DNA of 64,000 bases from Antedon bifida (lineage: Eukaryota > Echinodermata > Crinoidea > Comatulida > Antedonidae): positions 11,661,001 through 11,725,000 of the forward strand of contig OY727095.1 of the NCBI GenBank assembly GCA_963402885.1, given 5' to 3'. The position numbers and the translations under genes are program-made. Positions 1 to 11,548 of the stretch are shown here, piece after piece; the first letter of the stretch is position 1; every line of letters begins with the position of its first letter. A model generated the notes under the pieces. The model saw only the letters and a program-made list of their open reading frames with translations. It did not search any database and was not told the DNA's origin.

Positions 1-381
1 CCGTTTGAGCACCACCTTTAGTTCTGTTTTACGTATGGCAACCCGTTTGAGCACCACCTCTAGTTCTGTTTTTACGTATGGCAAACCGTTTGAGCACCAC
101 CTCTAGTTCTGTTTTTACGTATGGCAAACCATTTGATCACAACTCCCAAGTTTTTACGTATGGCAATCCGTTTGAGCACCATCTCTAGTTCTGTTTTTAC
201 GTATTGCAAACCGTTTGAGAACCACCTCCAGTTCTGTTTTTACGTATGGAAAACCGTTTAAGCACCACCTCTGGTTCTGTTTTTAAGTATGGCAAACCGT
301 TTGAGCACCATCTCTAGTTCTGTTTTGACGTATGGAAAACCTTTTGAGCATCACTTCCACTTTGTACGTATGGCAAACCGT
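1..381. repeat. 43-bp minisatellite, about 9 units, continuing off the left edge
   Basis: Nine head-to-tail units of about 43 bp begin with CCGTTTGAGCACCACCTCTA and end with ACGTATGGCAAA. Most differ by a few substitutions. Two units (around 127-165 and 343-380) are shorter by about 4-5 bp. The array starts at base 1, so the true left end is outside the window. No open frame or promoter-like structure is visible in it. Confidence 0.95.
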
Positions 382-742
382 ATTTCGAAAACTTTAGAAA
401 GCTGAAAGGTATTCATTAGGGATCTACCTATCTACTTCACGTCAGCTTGTTATAACATTAATCAATGACGGAATGATATATTGTAGTTACAGAATGATGA
501 AAGAAAACATTAAACGTAACAGATAAAATAAATGCGTCGGTCGTGACCGCAATAAAATTACTTAAAGTACTCAAGCTAATGGTGACTACAGTTAATAGGA
601 TAAGGTTCACACAAGATTAAACAAAGAATTACATTAGTAAAAAGAAAAAAAAAACTATGTGATTATATTGTTTATCAACTGATGCCCACCTTGACGTTAC
701 TTTATTGTTGAAATGACAACAGTCTCATAAATGACCTGGTCG

Positions 743-950
743 CCGTTGCGTTCTAGTGGGAACTAAGCTTAAGAAGCATGAGGTAGTTTTCATTCCGCAT
801 AGGCCTACATGTAATTATTGGTTCTCACTAGAGACGTAACACAAGGACGTAACGCAACGTAAGTGAGTTGACCAATCACAATGTGATGGATTATTCGTCG
901 CTTGTGATTGGTCAACACGTTTGCGTTACGTCCTAGTGGAAACCAAGCTT
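743..950. mobile_element. MITE family 2 (TTGGTTCTCACTAG ends), one full copy plus a fragment
   Basis: The full copy is about 817-950. It starts TTGGTTCTCACTAG and ends CTAGTGGAAACCAAGCTT, which are inverted copies of each other. Inside is a second inverted pair, GTTGACCAATCACAA and TTGTGATTGGTCAAC. A right-end fragment (GCGTTCTAGTGGGAACTAAGCTT) lies just upstream at 748-770. Relatives occur at 28378-28514, 56304-56428 and 60856-60980. There is no coding capacity, so this is a non-autonomous foldback element. Confidence 0.8.
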
Positions 951-2554
951 AAAGAAACGCATTTGTCAATTTCCTTTCAAAAGATGGGCGCCAGTATTAA
1001 TCAAGTATATATATTTAATGTGTAATCTAACCGAATGACGTCAAAGACAGATTTCTTTTCTTTTTTGTATGATTTTGAAAAAATTAGATTATTTGACAGA
1101 AAAAGGCATACTTAAAACTAATGTTTGTATCTACTTTGAATCTCTACGATGTAAATATATTCATTAAGGTTACACTCATTTTCGATTAGCTATTTAAACA
1201 GAAAGCAATTGAATTGGAATGCGTATTATTAATTTTACGCTGATGCAACAGCAGCGCATAGTACTGTAGGCTTGAACAAAATTAAATATAATAGAAATGC
1301 GTGTTTGTTATACTGACAGGACGATGGTAATTTCTTCATAATAAATGTTAAAATAAAACAATATAACTTGAGTTTTTAATGCAACAAATGATTATCTGCG
1401 CATGCGTATAAACCTGTAGGGCCGATATAAACGAAATCTCACTACGTTAATAATAATTAAATCGACAACATCATACAGAGTAAAGGTATAATATTTCCTT
1501 GTTTTCACACAAAGTCAGTAGGGTTCTACTACTAGGATTCAAACAGTACAGAATATTATTCTGTCATAATAAAATCTCTACTATTTTGTCACGCTTCTTC
1601 ACAACAAGCTAAACAAATAGTCAAATTGGCAGTTAATATCATAATCAAAACTACGAGTGAAATTAAAGGAATGACCAAAATACAGTCCATAGCAATATGT
1701 TTGTAATAAAGAGAAGTATAAGTTCTCAAATATCTGTAATAAATGAGCCTCGTGCGGTTGTATCGTATTGATTTATAATAATGATTTATGAACTTGTATA
1801 ATTTGTGCGTTAAGAAAATATCGGTACATAATATTACATACGGTTTTCGATCATTAAATGCACATTATATTGTATAACATTATATTGTACAATAATGCAA
1901 AGAAATATATAAATAATGTAATTCACATTAAATGTATATTGTAGATGTGAAGAAAGTATCATTAGGCTTATATTTTGTATTGGTAATCGAATAGATGACT
2001 ATATCTGGCATTTCTACACATTTCTTATGCGTTACATTAGGCATACTAAACGCAAAGACAGGTATTAGGCTATCACCACGTTTATGGGATGTATTACAGA
2101 GCCTCATTACTATGCTTCTTTTATACGTTGCACCAAATAATTCCAGCCATCAATCATATCATCAGCAAGCTCTTCACATTACATATCTATCTTCGAGCGT
2201 GATAGGCCTACGTAACACGTGAGTAGGCTTACTGATTGATAAAGCCCAGATAGATACCTCCTCCAGAGATGTTTGTGTTATCGATAGGTACTTCTGGTGT
2301 ATCCAATATCAAACAATAATTTGTGACTTTAAAAGCAATGCTGTAATATATTATTTTACAATTTTGTTTCGTTGCCTTGATCATCGCTTTATGCATACCT
2401 AACAAAATGATGCAATGCTAATGGAGTTTTTGAATATTACCATCACACGTTGAAACACATTTATTGTACAGGAATGTAGGCCTATAAAAATAATGTAATA
2501 ATTTTATTTTCAAAATCGAACATTCCCTGATTCGAATAATACAGAAGGTAATTT

Positions 2555-2600
2555 CAGGCACCCGATTCTCTGTCCACGTGGACAGAGAATCGGGTGCCTG
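2555..2600. repeat. Perfect 46-bp spacerless palindrome
   Basis: The 23-base left arm starts CAGGCACCCGATTCTC. The right arm is its exact reverse complement, with no spacer (centre CCAC|GTGG, an E-box-like CACGTG core). Every one of the 23 pairs matches, and the symmetry stops at the first base outside on each side. Its GC content is far above the flanks. It could extrude as a cruciform or fold into a hairpin RNA if transcribed. Confidence 0.97.
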
Positions 2601-3617
2601 TTCTCCAGTCTGGTGTGTAAATTTTATAATACAGTGTGTTTCACATCTGTCTCATGAAAGGTTAGGTTAAAGCAGGGAAGAGTTAGGTGTCATATGTGTT
2701 TCACATGTGATTCTGTATCACGGAATTTGCCTATGATCTATACAAATTATTTGAAGTAAATGAAGTAACGATATTCGGTTAGTTAACCACGGGTTGGTGC
2801 TCATTTTCAAGAAGGTGTGCTTAACAACGATTGTTTCCATAAATGTCACAACATCGCTTGGTTAAAAAATCTCGGTACGCTGGTGCCTTCTGGGTAATAA
2901 ATGTAATTTTTAATCACTGACCCTAAGTATCATTACAACAGAAAGATTATGTAATTGTTTTCATACATTGATTTATAATATTTTAAAAGGATTTGCTTGA
3001 TTTTAAATTGGTCACACGCATTTTTTCCAAGAATAATATTTTTGCAGTATTGAGAACAGACAATAGAAGAATCGATTAAAAGAGTAAGGATTTGTTAGAT
3101 GGAGAGAGGCATTCAATAAAGAGGAAGTCCGGATAACCAAGATTTTAAATATGCTAAGAAAATACCATTAGGGCCAAGGTAAAGAGTGAGTCATAAACTA
3201 CATAATCAACAAATAAAATAATGTTATAGTCAAAATAAGAAACGGTTATTTTTTTCAAATAAAAACACAGAATTGAGAGAAGTAAAGGCTTTTAAAAATG
3301 TTAATCATTTATCTCTATGGTAAATGTACTTGTTATAGTTTCTACAGCAATGATAATTGCTTTATAAATTGGTAGTATTGATTAAAGACGATATACGACC
3401 AATTGGAGTGGAAAGGATTACAGACCAAAAAGAGAAAGTTAGTTGAGTGACGATTTAAAGAACAGAGTAAGAACCGATTTATAACTGTAGATGTTAAAAG
3501 GAGTATAGTTTGCTAAGAATGCAACAAAGTACAACTTACTTGAGGGAGTGTGGAAGGAGGTTGGAAATCATTGTTCCTATTTTTAGTCGCATGCAACGCG
3601 ACTCTACAGCTCACTAT

Positions 3618-3643
3618 GTCGGTCGGTTGGTCGGTCGGTCGGT
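3618..3643. repeat. (CGGT)n short tandem repeat
   Basis: A run of imperfect TCGG/CGGT tetranucleotides with one TTGG variant, about six units. It is an ordinary microsatellite. Confidence 0.85.
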
Positions 3644-4004
3644 AAACACTAACCTGAGCACGCGACTGCAGCCATGTATATGGCCTTGTTGTTTCTATAG
3701 TTAGTTTATTTACTCAAGAAGAAGAAGAGTTGTGGTTGCTGGACCACGGAGCTTGAAAAGCATTTGAGACGAAGTAAAAGTGATTTCTTCAGGTGGAACA
3801 CTATGACGATTAATTACTCCACAAACTTTCTGATTCCACCAAGACCTATTTCTCACATTCACATATTGTGCATAATTAACCGATTAAAGAGATTGGCAGA
3901 TTCTTAAATTATATTTTAATTTTAAAATTGTAATTGTGATGTAATGTAATGTAATGTATGAGTTCTTTGTAGCTCCATTCCAACGAATGGATCATTGCTG
4001 CTGC

Positions 4005-4245
4005 TCTGGCGCTGGGGACTCGGATGTTACTTTTCAAGTACATGCTTCTCCCTCAAGGGTCACGTCAAGTCAGTGCAGCCAATTAAGGCGCTCTCTCATC
4101 TCGACAGACGTACTGTACTATACGGTAGGTAGTTTCTTTAGTGCACATGGTCATTTTGTGTACACTGAACCTACGGGTTATAGTCCTTCCGCGAAGACTT
4201 GTTCTACCACCAGAACAATGTATCGAGTGAGTCTCGAACCCTCTT
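4005..4245 (-). mobile_element. Degraded tRNA-derived SINE (family A), 5' truncated
   Basis: It shares with copies at 15598-15845 and 53615-53855 the segments CTCAAGGGTCACGTCAAGTC, GTACACTGAACCTACGGGTT and TATAGTCCTTCCGCGAAGAC. On the minus strand it ends in a pol III B-box-like GGTTCGAGACT. The A-box half seen in the other copies is missing. A 134-codon plus-strand open frame across it is incidental. Confidence 0.6.
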
Positions 4246-7200
4246 GTATAAATATTATTACTCCTCAGATTTTGTACTACACTAAATTGAATTGTATAAC
4301 GCTAACCGTCGTACTACATGGAAATATATATATATCGAGAGTACAGAAAATAAAATAAAAATTAATTTGTCAACTTACGTGTTATATGCGGTACACCTAG
4401 ATTCATATATCCAAAGATACAATGATTTTTGTAACACCAACTCAACACAATTATGTGGGTTCGATACCGTCGGAATTCAGCAAATATAAATACCAATTTG
4501 ATCAATTGTCTTTGATACAGATGTAGGTCTACATTGACGACGAAATAGCCAGATGTAAAAAATAATATCAAACTATTGTATGCGTTCTCACTGCACGTAT
4601 ATAGGTCGCATACACGCTTGTCATATAAACAGAAACGGTTCAATATCCAATGAACATGTTAATTGATAAAAGATTGTCACTGCAACGCGTTCATTCGATA
4701 CCTGAGAAACGAAACCTCAACGTGTGTAAACGCACGAGCCTGAATTATTAAACTAGTTGCCTTCCGCGATTTATCAGACGATTACATTTCATCCCACCGA
4801 AACACAGCGATGGGATTGGATGGTTAACACTGAAATGAAATCCTGGCATCGCTAACTGGTCACCTCGGATGATTGACGCGGTATATTTTAAGCCTCACTT
4901 AACAGCGCGAGTCAAACTAAATTTGGTCGGATAATAATAAACAAAATAGAATTCGCCTTCTTTCATTTGACATTTTCTTAATATTAACGTAAGTGGGCGA
5001 TCAACCAGCTTATATCAAAAGCAGAAAATGCCAGCCCTACATGATTTTGTTAATAGAATCATCTATCTATACTTGTACTTATAGCTGTTAATGGCTGTCC
5101 ATTTATCACGCTGTTTCCTATTAACTTTAATTTATAGCACAATATTTCTTAACTTTGCTAAATGTAAACTATTTTATCGTAGCACTATTAAGCGGTGCAG
5201 TGTCACAACGATAATTGGATAATTGAAAAACAGATTTTTTTTTCCTGTGGTTCTACCATTATATAAAATATGGCGGGGGAATAAAATATTATGGACTAAG
5301 TAGAGGACATTATTTATTATGTTCGATTGGCTAAGTGACTGTCACAATAACTGTTTTCTAGAAATCAGAATTTTATCAAATTAGAAAATAAGATATACAG
5401 TAAAAGGGGGTACATTCGGGACTCAAAAGAGTGTCCCCTTAATAGAGAGGGAGTGACCGTGTTTAAATCATGGAGGTATTCATTTTATACTTCAATGTTT
5501 AAACCATATATTGACCTCCACAGGAAAGTTCCCCCTTAAATAGATGATGTCAACTGAATATGGGTATCCAAAAGGAAGGAGTCTATTGTATCTGTATTAA
5601 AATATTATATTATGTTCATCTTAATCTTTTTCTCAATTTTAAACATTGGAAAGTTACGTTTAGTTATTTCAGACGTTAAAATTGAAAAGGTGATATTTTT
5701 TTAATGCAGGTTAAATTTAAATTGAAGATGAGTATCATTTTACTTCTTATTTGCCAATATTACGATGAAGCGAGAATGCGTTTTATTCAACGATATTACT
5801 ACTTTCAACCATATAGGTCTAGTAATGTTCGTTAAAAATGTTCTTTATTATTACTGCTGAAACACCAACAAACATATTTTTAGTTATTGTTTGATATTCT
5901 AAAACTGTCTATATAAATAATCCTAAATTCTGAAATGTGGATAAAGTAAAGTGAATTCTTCTCTTGTTCATAGGCCCACAGCTTAGAATTCATATTCTAA
6001 CACCATTCATAACACGTTGTAAATATAGGTTAGCAATCTGTTGGATCAAACGCATTAAAAATGCTGAACCGTTCAATATTGCACTTCCTATGTTAATTAA
6101 TACCGCTGTATAAAATATCATATCAAGTATTCCGATATGTGTATTGCGTGTCAGAGTTGGATAATTTTAACTCCCCTGGGCGAAACGAATGAATTGTATA
6201 CACTACCTGATCAAAATGTATTTTGTATGTAATAACTGTATTGCCATTCTTATGTAACACAATTTTATTGCTCAAATTTTCAATTTAATCTGTAATGATT
6301 TATTTTAATACGATTCCCATGCGGAAACGTGGTTCACTTTTTTGTTTATAGGTGTTGTGATATTTGAGAGGGCGCTCTTAGTATAGTCATGGGATGGGAA
6401 TTTTGCTGATTTGCAGGCCAAATCGACTGCTTTGGTGAGAGATTTAGCTCCTTGGACTATAACGTAGTTTGGGGAGCTCCTGATCGACACGCCTAAAAAG
6501 ACTCGATGCATACAATATGAAACTAAAGTTACATTGGAACGAATGCCAAAAAGTGTTTCCGTGTAGGCCAACATCCATGTGCAGTCTTGTCAACTTTTCT
6601 GAAAAGGTCATACAATTAAAATTACATGTATCTGCTTCAACCATGAAGGTAAAAATGTACCTCCATGCTTCAACGCTATCGAAAAATAAGTGGGGTTACT
6701 ATCAATGTTGTGGGAAGTGTTTATATCCTATAATTAAAAATATAGGCCTAGATTGTAAAACCGGAGCTACCCTTTAAGCTTCAATTTTCACCTTGGGTAT
6801 GTTTCAGCGTTGACACCACATTCGGAAAACACCTTAAATAATGGGCAAATAATATAACCTAAATTCGTTTTGTCAATAACTAATTATCTAACAAGGCTTA
6901 ATTTGTTATACTGATTTGGAATTCATTAGATGAACCAAACTTGAATAAAATGTTTAAAAAAGAATTTAATTTGATTCAAGACTGGGTTTAATTTAAGGAA
7001 GTAAATGACGTTCTATCCAGAATAAACATCGTTTTCGTCATGTTTTTTTCATAGGCCCTCAGTATATATATGTAGATAAATGATAATGAAATATTATATA
7101 TAATTTTAACTATGCAAATAATAATGATAGTAATTAGATAACAGTACCTTATACATCAATTCATTATTTTTATCTTTTACACTGCATGTCTAAAGTACAT

Positions 7201-7582
7201 GTAGATATCGACGTTGGAAATAATAATAAATAATTACTTTCTAATTCTATAAAATTGGCAAATAACGATTTTATTAAGCATATCGTGAATAGACGTCATC
7301 ATTAACCCATGGAGGTATAAAAACCATGGTTAAACTCGAATGTCTTCGTCACGATTAATAATAATGCGGATCCCTAGAGTGTAACCATCATATTCATTTA
7401 GAGACCATGGGACATAATTGTTATCTTCCCGGGTTCCCCAATACCATGTCGGGAATGATAGAGTACATCGAACACACGCAAGTGAAGTGTTTATATACAT
7501 AACACGTTGACTCCAAACATTGAGTACTTGGTTACGTGTATCTATATATATAAATTTACGAAAAATTCGGTAAATCACGCCT

Positions 7583-7690
7583 TACTTCTAGAGTTTTTAC
7601 TCGCTGGTATATAAAGTTGGTTCATACTTTCGGTACTGATTTTAACCACCTAATTTAAATTTAGATAATCAGTTATTGACAATTAAAACG
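7583..7690. repeat. Dispersed repeat shared with 43499-43625
   Basis: The block TTACTTCTAGAGTTTTTACT, GGTATATAAAGTTGGTTC, ACTTTCGGTACTGATTTTAA and CCACCT recurs almost unchanged at 43499-43625. Both copies are followed by an AGATAATCAGTTATTGA-like tail. There are no obvious terminal repeats or coding capacity. The family is unidentified. Confidence 0.75.
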
Positions 7691-8576
7691 AATTTAGATT
7701 CAACGATTTGCCCAAATAGGGGTGTTTTCCTATCGTGGTATACACTGTCTAATGGATGTCCTCCTAGAAAAATACCCGCACACAATAATACGAGAATGCT
7801 TTGCATTTCCTATCTCCTCCTACGATAACTGTTTTTAATAGCTAAAAACTGGTTGAACAGCTCGAGTACAGCATCATAATGTTGAAGACAGGCCGATTTT
7901 CTTTAAAAAAAAACTATTTTGAGTTTGAGTTTATACAAATGTATTGATTTGCGATGAATGGAACATTCCAAATTATTTGGTTTAACCATGGGGGTATACC
8001 TATCCAAGTAGATACATTTATGGGCCCTTAGATAATAAACTTAAAACCTTAAGATATAGTATTGCAATACTATAGAATATTGTAAATACCTATTAACCAC
8101 TTTTGGTCGCCATTTGAATCGCAAATTTCTTACTGTGAGTGTTGGTACTGTTAGATATAATATAAACATATTATTATACAAATAAACTGTATTACTGTGA
8201 GTGTGGGAGGCCCTACAGATTATAAACACATAATATACAAATAAACTATATTACTGACAGTTGCTTCTCAACGTTTGTATTAATTAATAATTTTAAACAA
8301 TATAAACGTCGTAGTGGTGTATCGTCACATGTACTTTACTATTTCAATCGACTATGTCAGGGACAGTTTTAACAAAGTATTAAATCGCAAATGTTTTACT
8401 GTATTTAGTGGTATATTATTACTAGGCCTATGTATGTACATGAGCGTTATGTAGGCGCGCCTATACGACGAGTGAATACAACTATACAACAAACAATAAT
8501 AATGACATGGTGTAATTTGGTGTACCGGTAAGTATCATTATGAATTTAGTATCAGTAAAAATAGTACATTACTTAC

Positions 8577-8735
8577 ACTTCTGAAGCAAGTAAGACCACG
8601 CCTGTCCTGGCCAAAATCAGTCATCGCGCCATTCCACAAAATGAAAAGAAACACTTGCAAAGGGGAAATATGCAAATCGCAAATACCGAACAGCACGCCA
8701 CCAACACAGAAAAGAACTAGCATATCGTGTACCAT
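8577..8735 (-). CDS. Possible first coding exon of an unidentified gene (weak)
   Basis: On the minus strand an ATG at 8735 opens 53 codons, with a hydrophobic start (MVHDMLVLFCVGGVLFGIC) that resembles a signal peptide or membrane segment. It runs straight into a strong donor, AGT|GTAAGT, at about 8576. Any downstream exons would lie at lower coordinates and I could not identify one. I do not recognise the protein. It may be chance: only the start, the hydrophobicity and the donor support it. Confidence 0.15.
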
Positions 8736-8799
8736 GACATTATCTTAATAACACAAAAAATAACCTGAACATCTGTTTTATCTTCAAGATGAGCTTAAT

Positions 8800-9002
8800 A
8801 TGATTACGCAGTCTACGCACAATTTAACGAAATCACGTTTGTAATCATATCTTCACAAGCATGAATCACAATTAAACCAAATTTTGTACTCATGCAGTTC
8901 AGGTCATATTTCATCATATGGCAATACAATTAGGCCTACGTGTGTAACGCATATAACATCCGGCCGTACGCGCGCTTAACATTTTGCAAAATTGTCGAAA
9001 AG
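8800..9002. repeat. Left copy of a ~200-bp direct repeat
   Basis: About 200 bp, matching 12136-12335 in the same orientation. Shared words include CACGTTTGTAATCATATCTT, CACAAGCATGAATCACAATT and TTTCATCATATGGCAATACA, and both end near AAAATTGTC. Differences are scattered substitutions and small indels. Between the two copies lies the intronless cyclin-like gene. The ends do not show clear TG...CA termini, so this is not an obvious LTR. Confidence 0.85.
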
Positions 9003-9284
9003 TGTGTGTATCATATGTATGATTTATTATGAAATTAAGATAACAAAAGTTGATTAAGTCATCATTAATTATGCATATTCAATTAAAAAAAATTAATTTC
9101 GACAATCAAACGAACTATGACTATCCGTGAAAGCACAAATGTGTGGTATAGTGTGCGATTGTAACTATGGTACAAGATGCGTGATGCTGTTAGCCATCTT
9201 GGTAACAGTTTGGTTACCAATGATGTTGACACCAGTCTACCACGATGAGGTAGCATCTCCGACTTCAGACTGGGATGTTTGTTT

Positions 9285-9800
9285 TTGTTTATTTTTTTTT
9301 TTTTTGGTTTTTTTGTTGTTTTTTGGTTTTTTTTTTAAATTCCTTATCGAGCTAAAACTTATATTAACTTAAATAAGAAAAGATTATTGAACAAATTACT
9401 TATTTTAATTATTTACTATACAATAATATAGGCCTAAAACCTATTATATACGAAATTAATAAGGGAAAATATTTTAATAATTACAATATTATTTTTTGGT
9501 TTTTTTAAAAATTATTTCTTACTAACTAAATCAACTTACGATAAAAAAAATTTTTTATTAAAATGTTTTATTAAAAATTTTTTTTTAGTTCTTACTAACT
9601 AAATATCATTAATAATTTTTTTTAAACTAATTTGTTTTTGTTTTTTCCTCCTTTTTTGTATTGCTTAATAACTAAAATCTTAGATTAACTTAATAAGGGG
9701 AATATTACTGAAACAAATTACTTATTTTAATTATTATTATCAATAATCTATTTTTAATTTATTATTGGTATTATTAATATCCTCCTTAGAGCTGTTTTTT
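9285..9800. other. Extremely AT-rich poly(T)-containing tract downstream of the cyclin-like gene
   Basis: Long T runs (for example 9292-9305) and A/T blocks dominate. On the minus strand, the sense strand of the neighbouring cyclin-like gene, this reads as A-rich sequence 0.3-0.7 kb past the stop codon, including an AATAAA at about 9755-9760. It may be the 3' UTR or decayed tail of that gene, or just low-complexity sequence. Confidence 0.5.
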
Positions 9801-10033
9801 ATCATTATAATGTTACAATAGCAATACTGTTTTTAATTCACATTACTTATCTTACTTTGTTTTTCTTAAGTACTTATTACCTTACATAGTACTTAGACAT
9901 TGCACATCTTAGACTAATCTATTTAGTTTAACTTTTCTTTAATCAATTTAATCGTCTTAACATTCCTATAACTATATTCTAGATCTAATCTCTTAAATTG
10001 TTTTGTCTTAACGTAAATGGTTACTTAATTTGT

Positions 10034-11548
10034 TTAAGAACTATCGTCATTATTCTCAAAACAGAATGAGTCTTGTAATTCAAGTTTCTCAAGAATTGCG
10101 TTAATTATTAAGTAAGCTATTGCGGATGGCTTTACTGTTGTAAGAGATATTTTATTTGTAATCAAATATTTGACAGTTTCGTGTCTAACTCTTTCTATTC
10201 TTCGTTTGTTGTTGTTGGTTGTAGCTTTACTGATAGCAATATCGCAATAAATGTGAACAAAATCAAGACAAGTGACACTATTGATATTAAAGTTTACTAT
10301 CTGTAATATTTTAAATTCTATTTGGGCAATTTTTTTAGGATTAAAGAAGCCAAGATTCCGGAGGCGGTCACAAGCATAAGGGATGATGTGTTTAGATTGG
10401 TATCGTTCAGCACATTTCAATGCAAGGCAAAATGATGCAATTGCCAATTCTTCGAGATCTCCAAGTTCAAATGCTGTGTTATCACAGATTAGTACATTTT
10501 CTATAATTGTAAGGCTACGATGAACAATATCATAATCGATTATGTATTCATAACGTATGAGTTCAGATCGAATATTACATAAAAATTCTACCATATTATC
10601 TTTGACTGATTGTGATTCAAAATGTGCCCATGGATTTTCAGATATTTTTTCACGATTAATTAATGAATTAAAGTATTCTTTATTAGATTCAAGTTCAAAA
10701 TTTTCATTTGAAATGTCGTTAGAATTGTTATCACCACTACCTGGAAAATGAAACAAAACATCACCATTTCCTACTACTACAACAGTGCTACTATTACTAC
10801 TACCAGACTTTTCTCCTATGCTGCTACTGCCACTGCTGTTTCTACTAATACTACTAGTACTGTCACCACTACTGCTACTACTGCTATTGGGCATAGTGCT
10901 GCTGCTACAACTACTACTAGCTTCACTGCTGCTACTAATAATGATGTCACTATCACTACTACAATCACTACTTATTATGATAGGCATATCATTTGTATTT
11001 GGAGACAGTATTTGGTCTTCACTAGGCCAACTACTACTATCACTATCACTGCTGCTACTAATAATGATGTCACTATCACTACTGCTATCACTACTTACTA
11101 TGATAGGCATATCATTTGTATTTGGAGACAACATTTGATCTTCACTAGACCTACTACTACTATCACTATCACTGTTAATACTAATAATGATGTCACTATC
11201 ACTACTTCTATCACTACTTATTATGATAGGCATATTATTTGTATTTGGAGACAAAATGTGGTCGTCACTAGTAGGCCTATTTAACTCATGATTAAAATTA
11301 CAATAATTGATATCAGTTGATTTGTTTTCCGTTTTTATAAGTGTATCTAATTCGTGTAACTTACAAGTTGGGTTAACATTAGGGTTTCTTCTGACATAAG
11401 GACACCCCCTGTTTCTAGGCCTAGCCCTTCTATTCCTCACCTGGAGGAACCTAGCGTACTTAGCGGCGGGATACTCATTTGATCTCACCGCATTCTGGGC
11501 TTCTTCTAAAGAAGCATTGTATCTTCTTTTAAATATCAATTTTGCCAT
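10034..11548 (-). CDS. Intronless cyclin-fold protein with Ser/Asp-rich SIM-like repeats
   Basis: A single 504-codon open frame, far longer than anything else in this AT-rich region. The ATG at 11548 has G at -3 and +4. Residues 1-60 are basic (KRRY, RNRRARPRNRG), NLS-like. Residues 96-218 are three 41-residue repeats of form LSPNTNDMPIIISSD then SDSDIIISSSSDSDSSS, followed by a Ser-rich linker to about 255. Residues ~302-490 resemble cyclin boxes: LEELAIASFCLALKCAERY followed by KIAQIEFKILQIVNFNINSV. The Lys378/Glu411 pair occupies the positions that contact CDK in cyclins A/B. The second fold half (about 455-490) is divergent. The Ser runs are AGT/AGC-rich and leave other frames open too. 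The family call is from motifs only. The role is inferred as a CDK partner or a pseudo-cyclin adaptor. Absence of introns beside heavily spliced genes suggests a retrocopy or a transferred gene. I do not recognise an orthologue. Confidence 0.7.
   Translation of the reverse strand: MAKLIFKRRYNASLEEAQNAVRSNEYPAAKYARFLQVRNRRARPRNRGCPYVRRNPNVNPTCKLHELDTLIKTENKSTDINYCNFNHELNRPTSDDHILSPNTNNMPIIISSDRSSDSDIIISINSDSDSSSRSSEDQMLSPNTNDMPIIVSSDSSSDSDIIISSSSDSDSSSWPSEDQILSPNTNDMPIIISSDCSSDSDIIISSSSEASSSCSSSTMPNSSSSSSGDSTSSISRNSSGSSSIGEKSGSSNSSTVVVVGNGDVLFHFPGSGDNNSNDISNENFELESNKEYFNSLINREKISENPWAHFESQSVKDNMVEFLCNIRSELIRYEYIIDYDIVHRSLTIIENVLICDNTAFELGDLEELAIASFCLALKCAERYQSKHIIPYACDRLRNLGFFNPKKIAQIEFKILQIVNFNINSVTCLDFVHIYCDIAISKATTNNNKRRIERVRHETVKYLITNKISLTTVKPSAIAYLIINAILEKLELQDSFCFENNDDSS
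10895..11263 (-). repeat. Three in-frame 123-bp coding repeats in the cyclin-like gene
   Basis: Three tandem units of 123 bp encode 41 residues each (residues 96-136, 137-177, 178-218). Units 2 and 3 are nearly identical and unit 1 is slightly divergent. Each unit holds two hydrophobic triplets (III or IIV) embedded in Ser/Asp runs. The period is a multiple of three, so copy-number change would keep the frame. Confidence 0.9.

Larger units (their letters stand above)
951..8500. other. AT-rich intergenic or distal sequence without a supported gene
   Basis: Open frames here are all under 135 codons, AT-biased and lack recognisable domains or consistent exon phases. Within it I see only the palindrome at 2555-2600, a CGGT tetranucleotide run at 3618-3643, a degraded SINE near 4005-4245 and a dispersed repeat at 7583-7690. 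Introns or noncoding exons of a gene extending off the left edge cannot be excluded. Confidence 0.6.

Noticed and set aside
1-381. Regular repeats that might suggest a CRISPR array
   Set aside because: Units are contiguous with no unique spacers, and the window is plainly eukaryotic.
6305-6777. Overlapping 66-89 codon frames on both strands
   Set aside because: No recognisable domain; they mutually shadow each other and no exon chain could be built.
9139-9372. Plus-strand frame with a hydrophobic stretch (MLLAILVTVWLPMML)
   Set aside because: It runs into poly(T) coding for Phe, has no family resemblance and no convincing splice donor.
10748-11284. Plus-strand frames of 178 and 117 codons
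   Set aside because: Antisense shadows of the Ser-repeat region of the cyclin-like gene.
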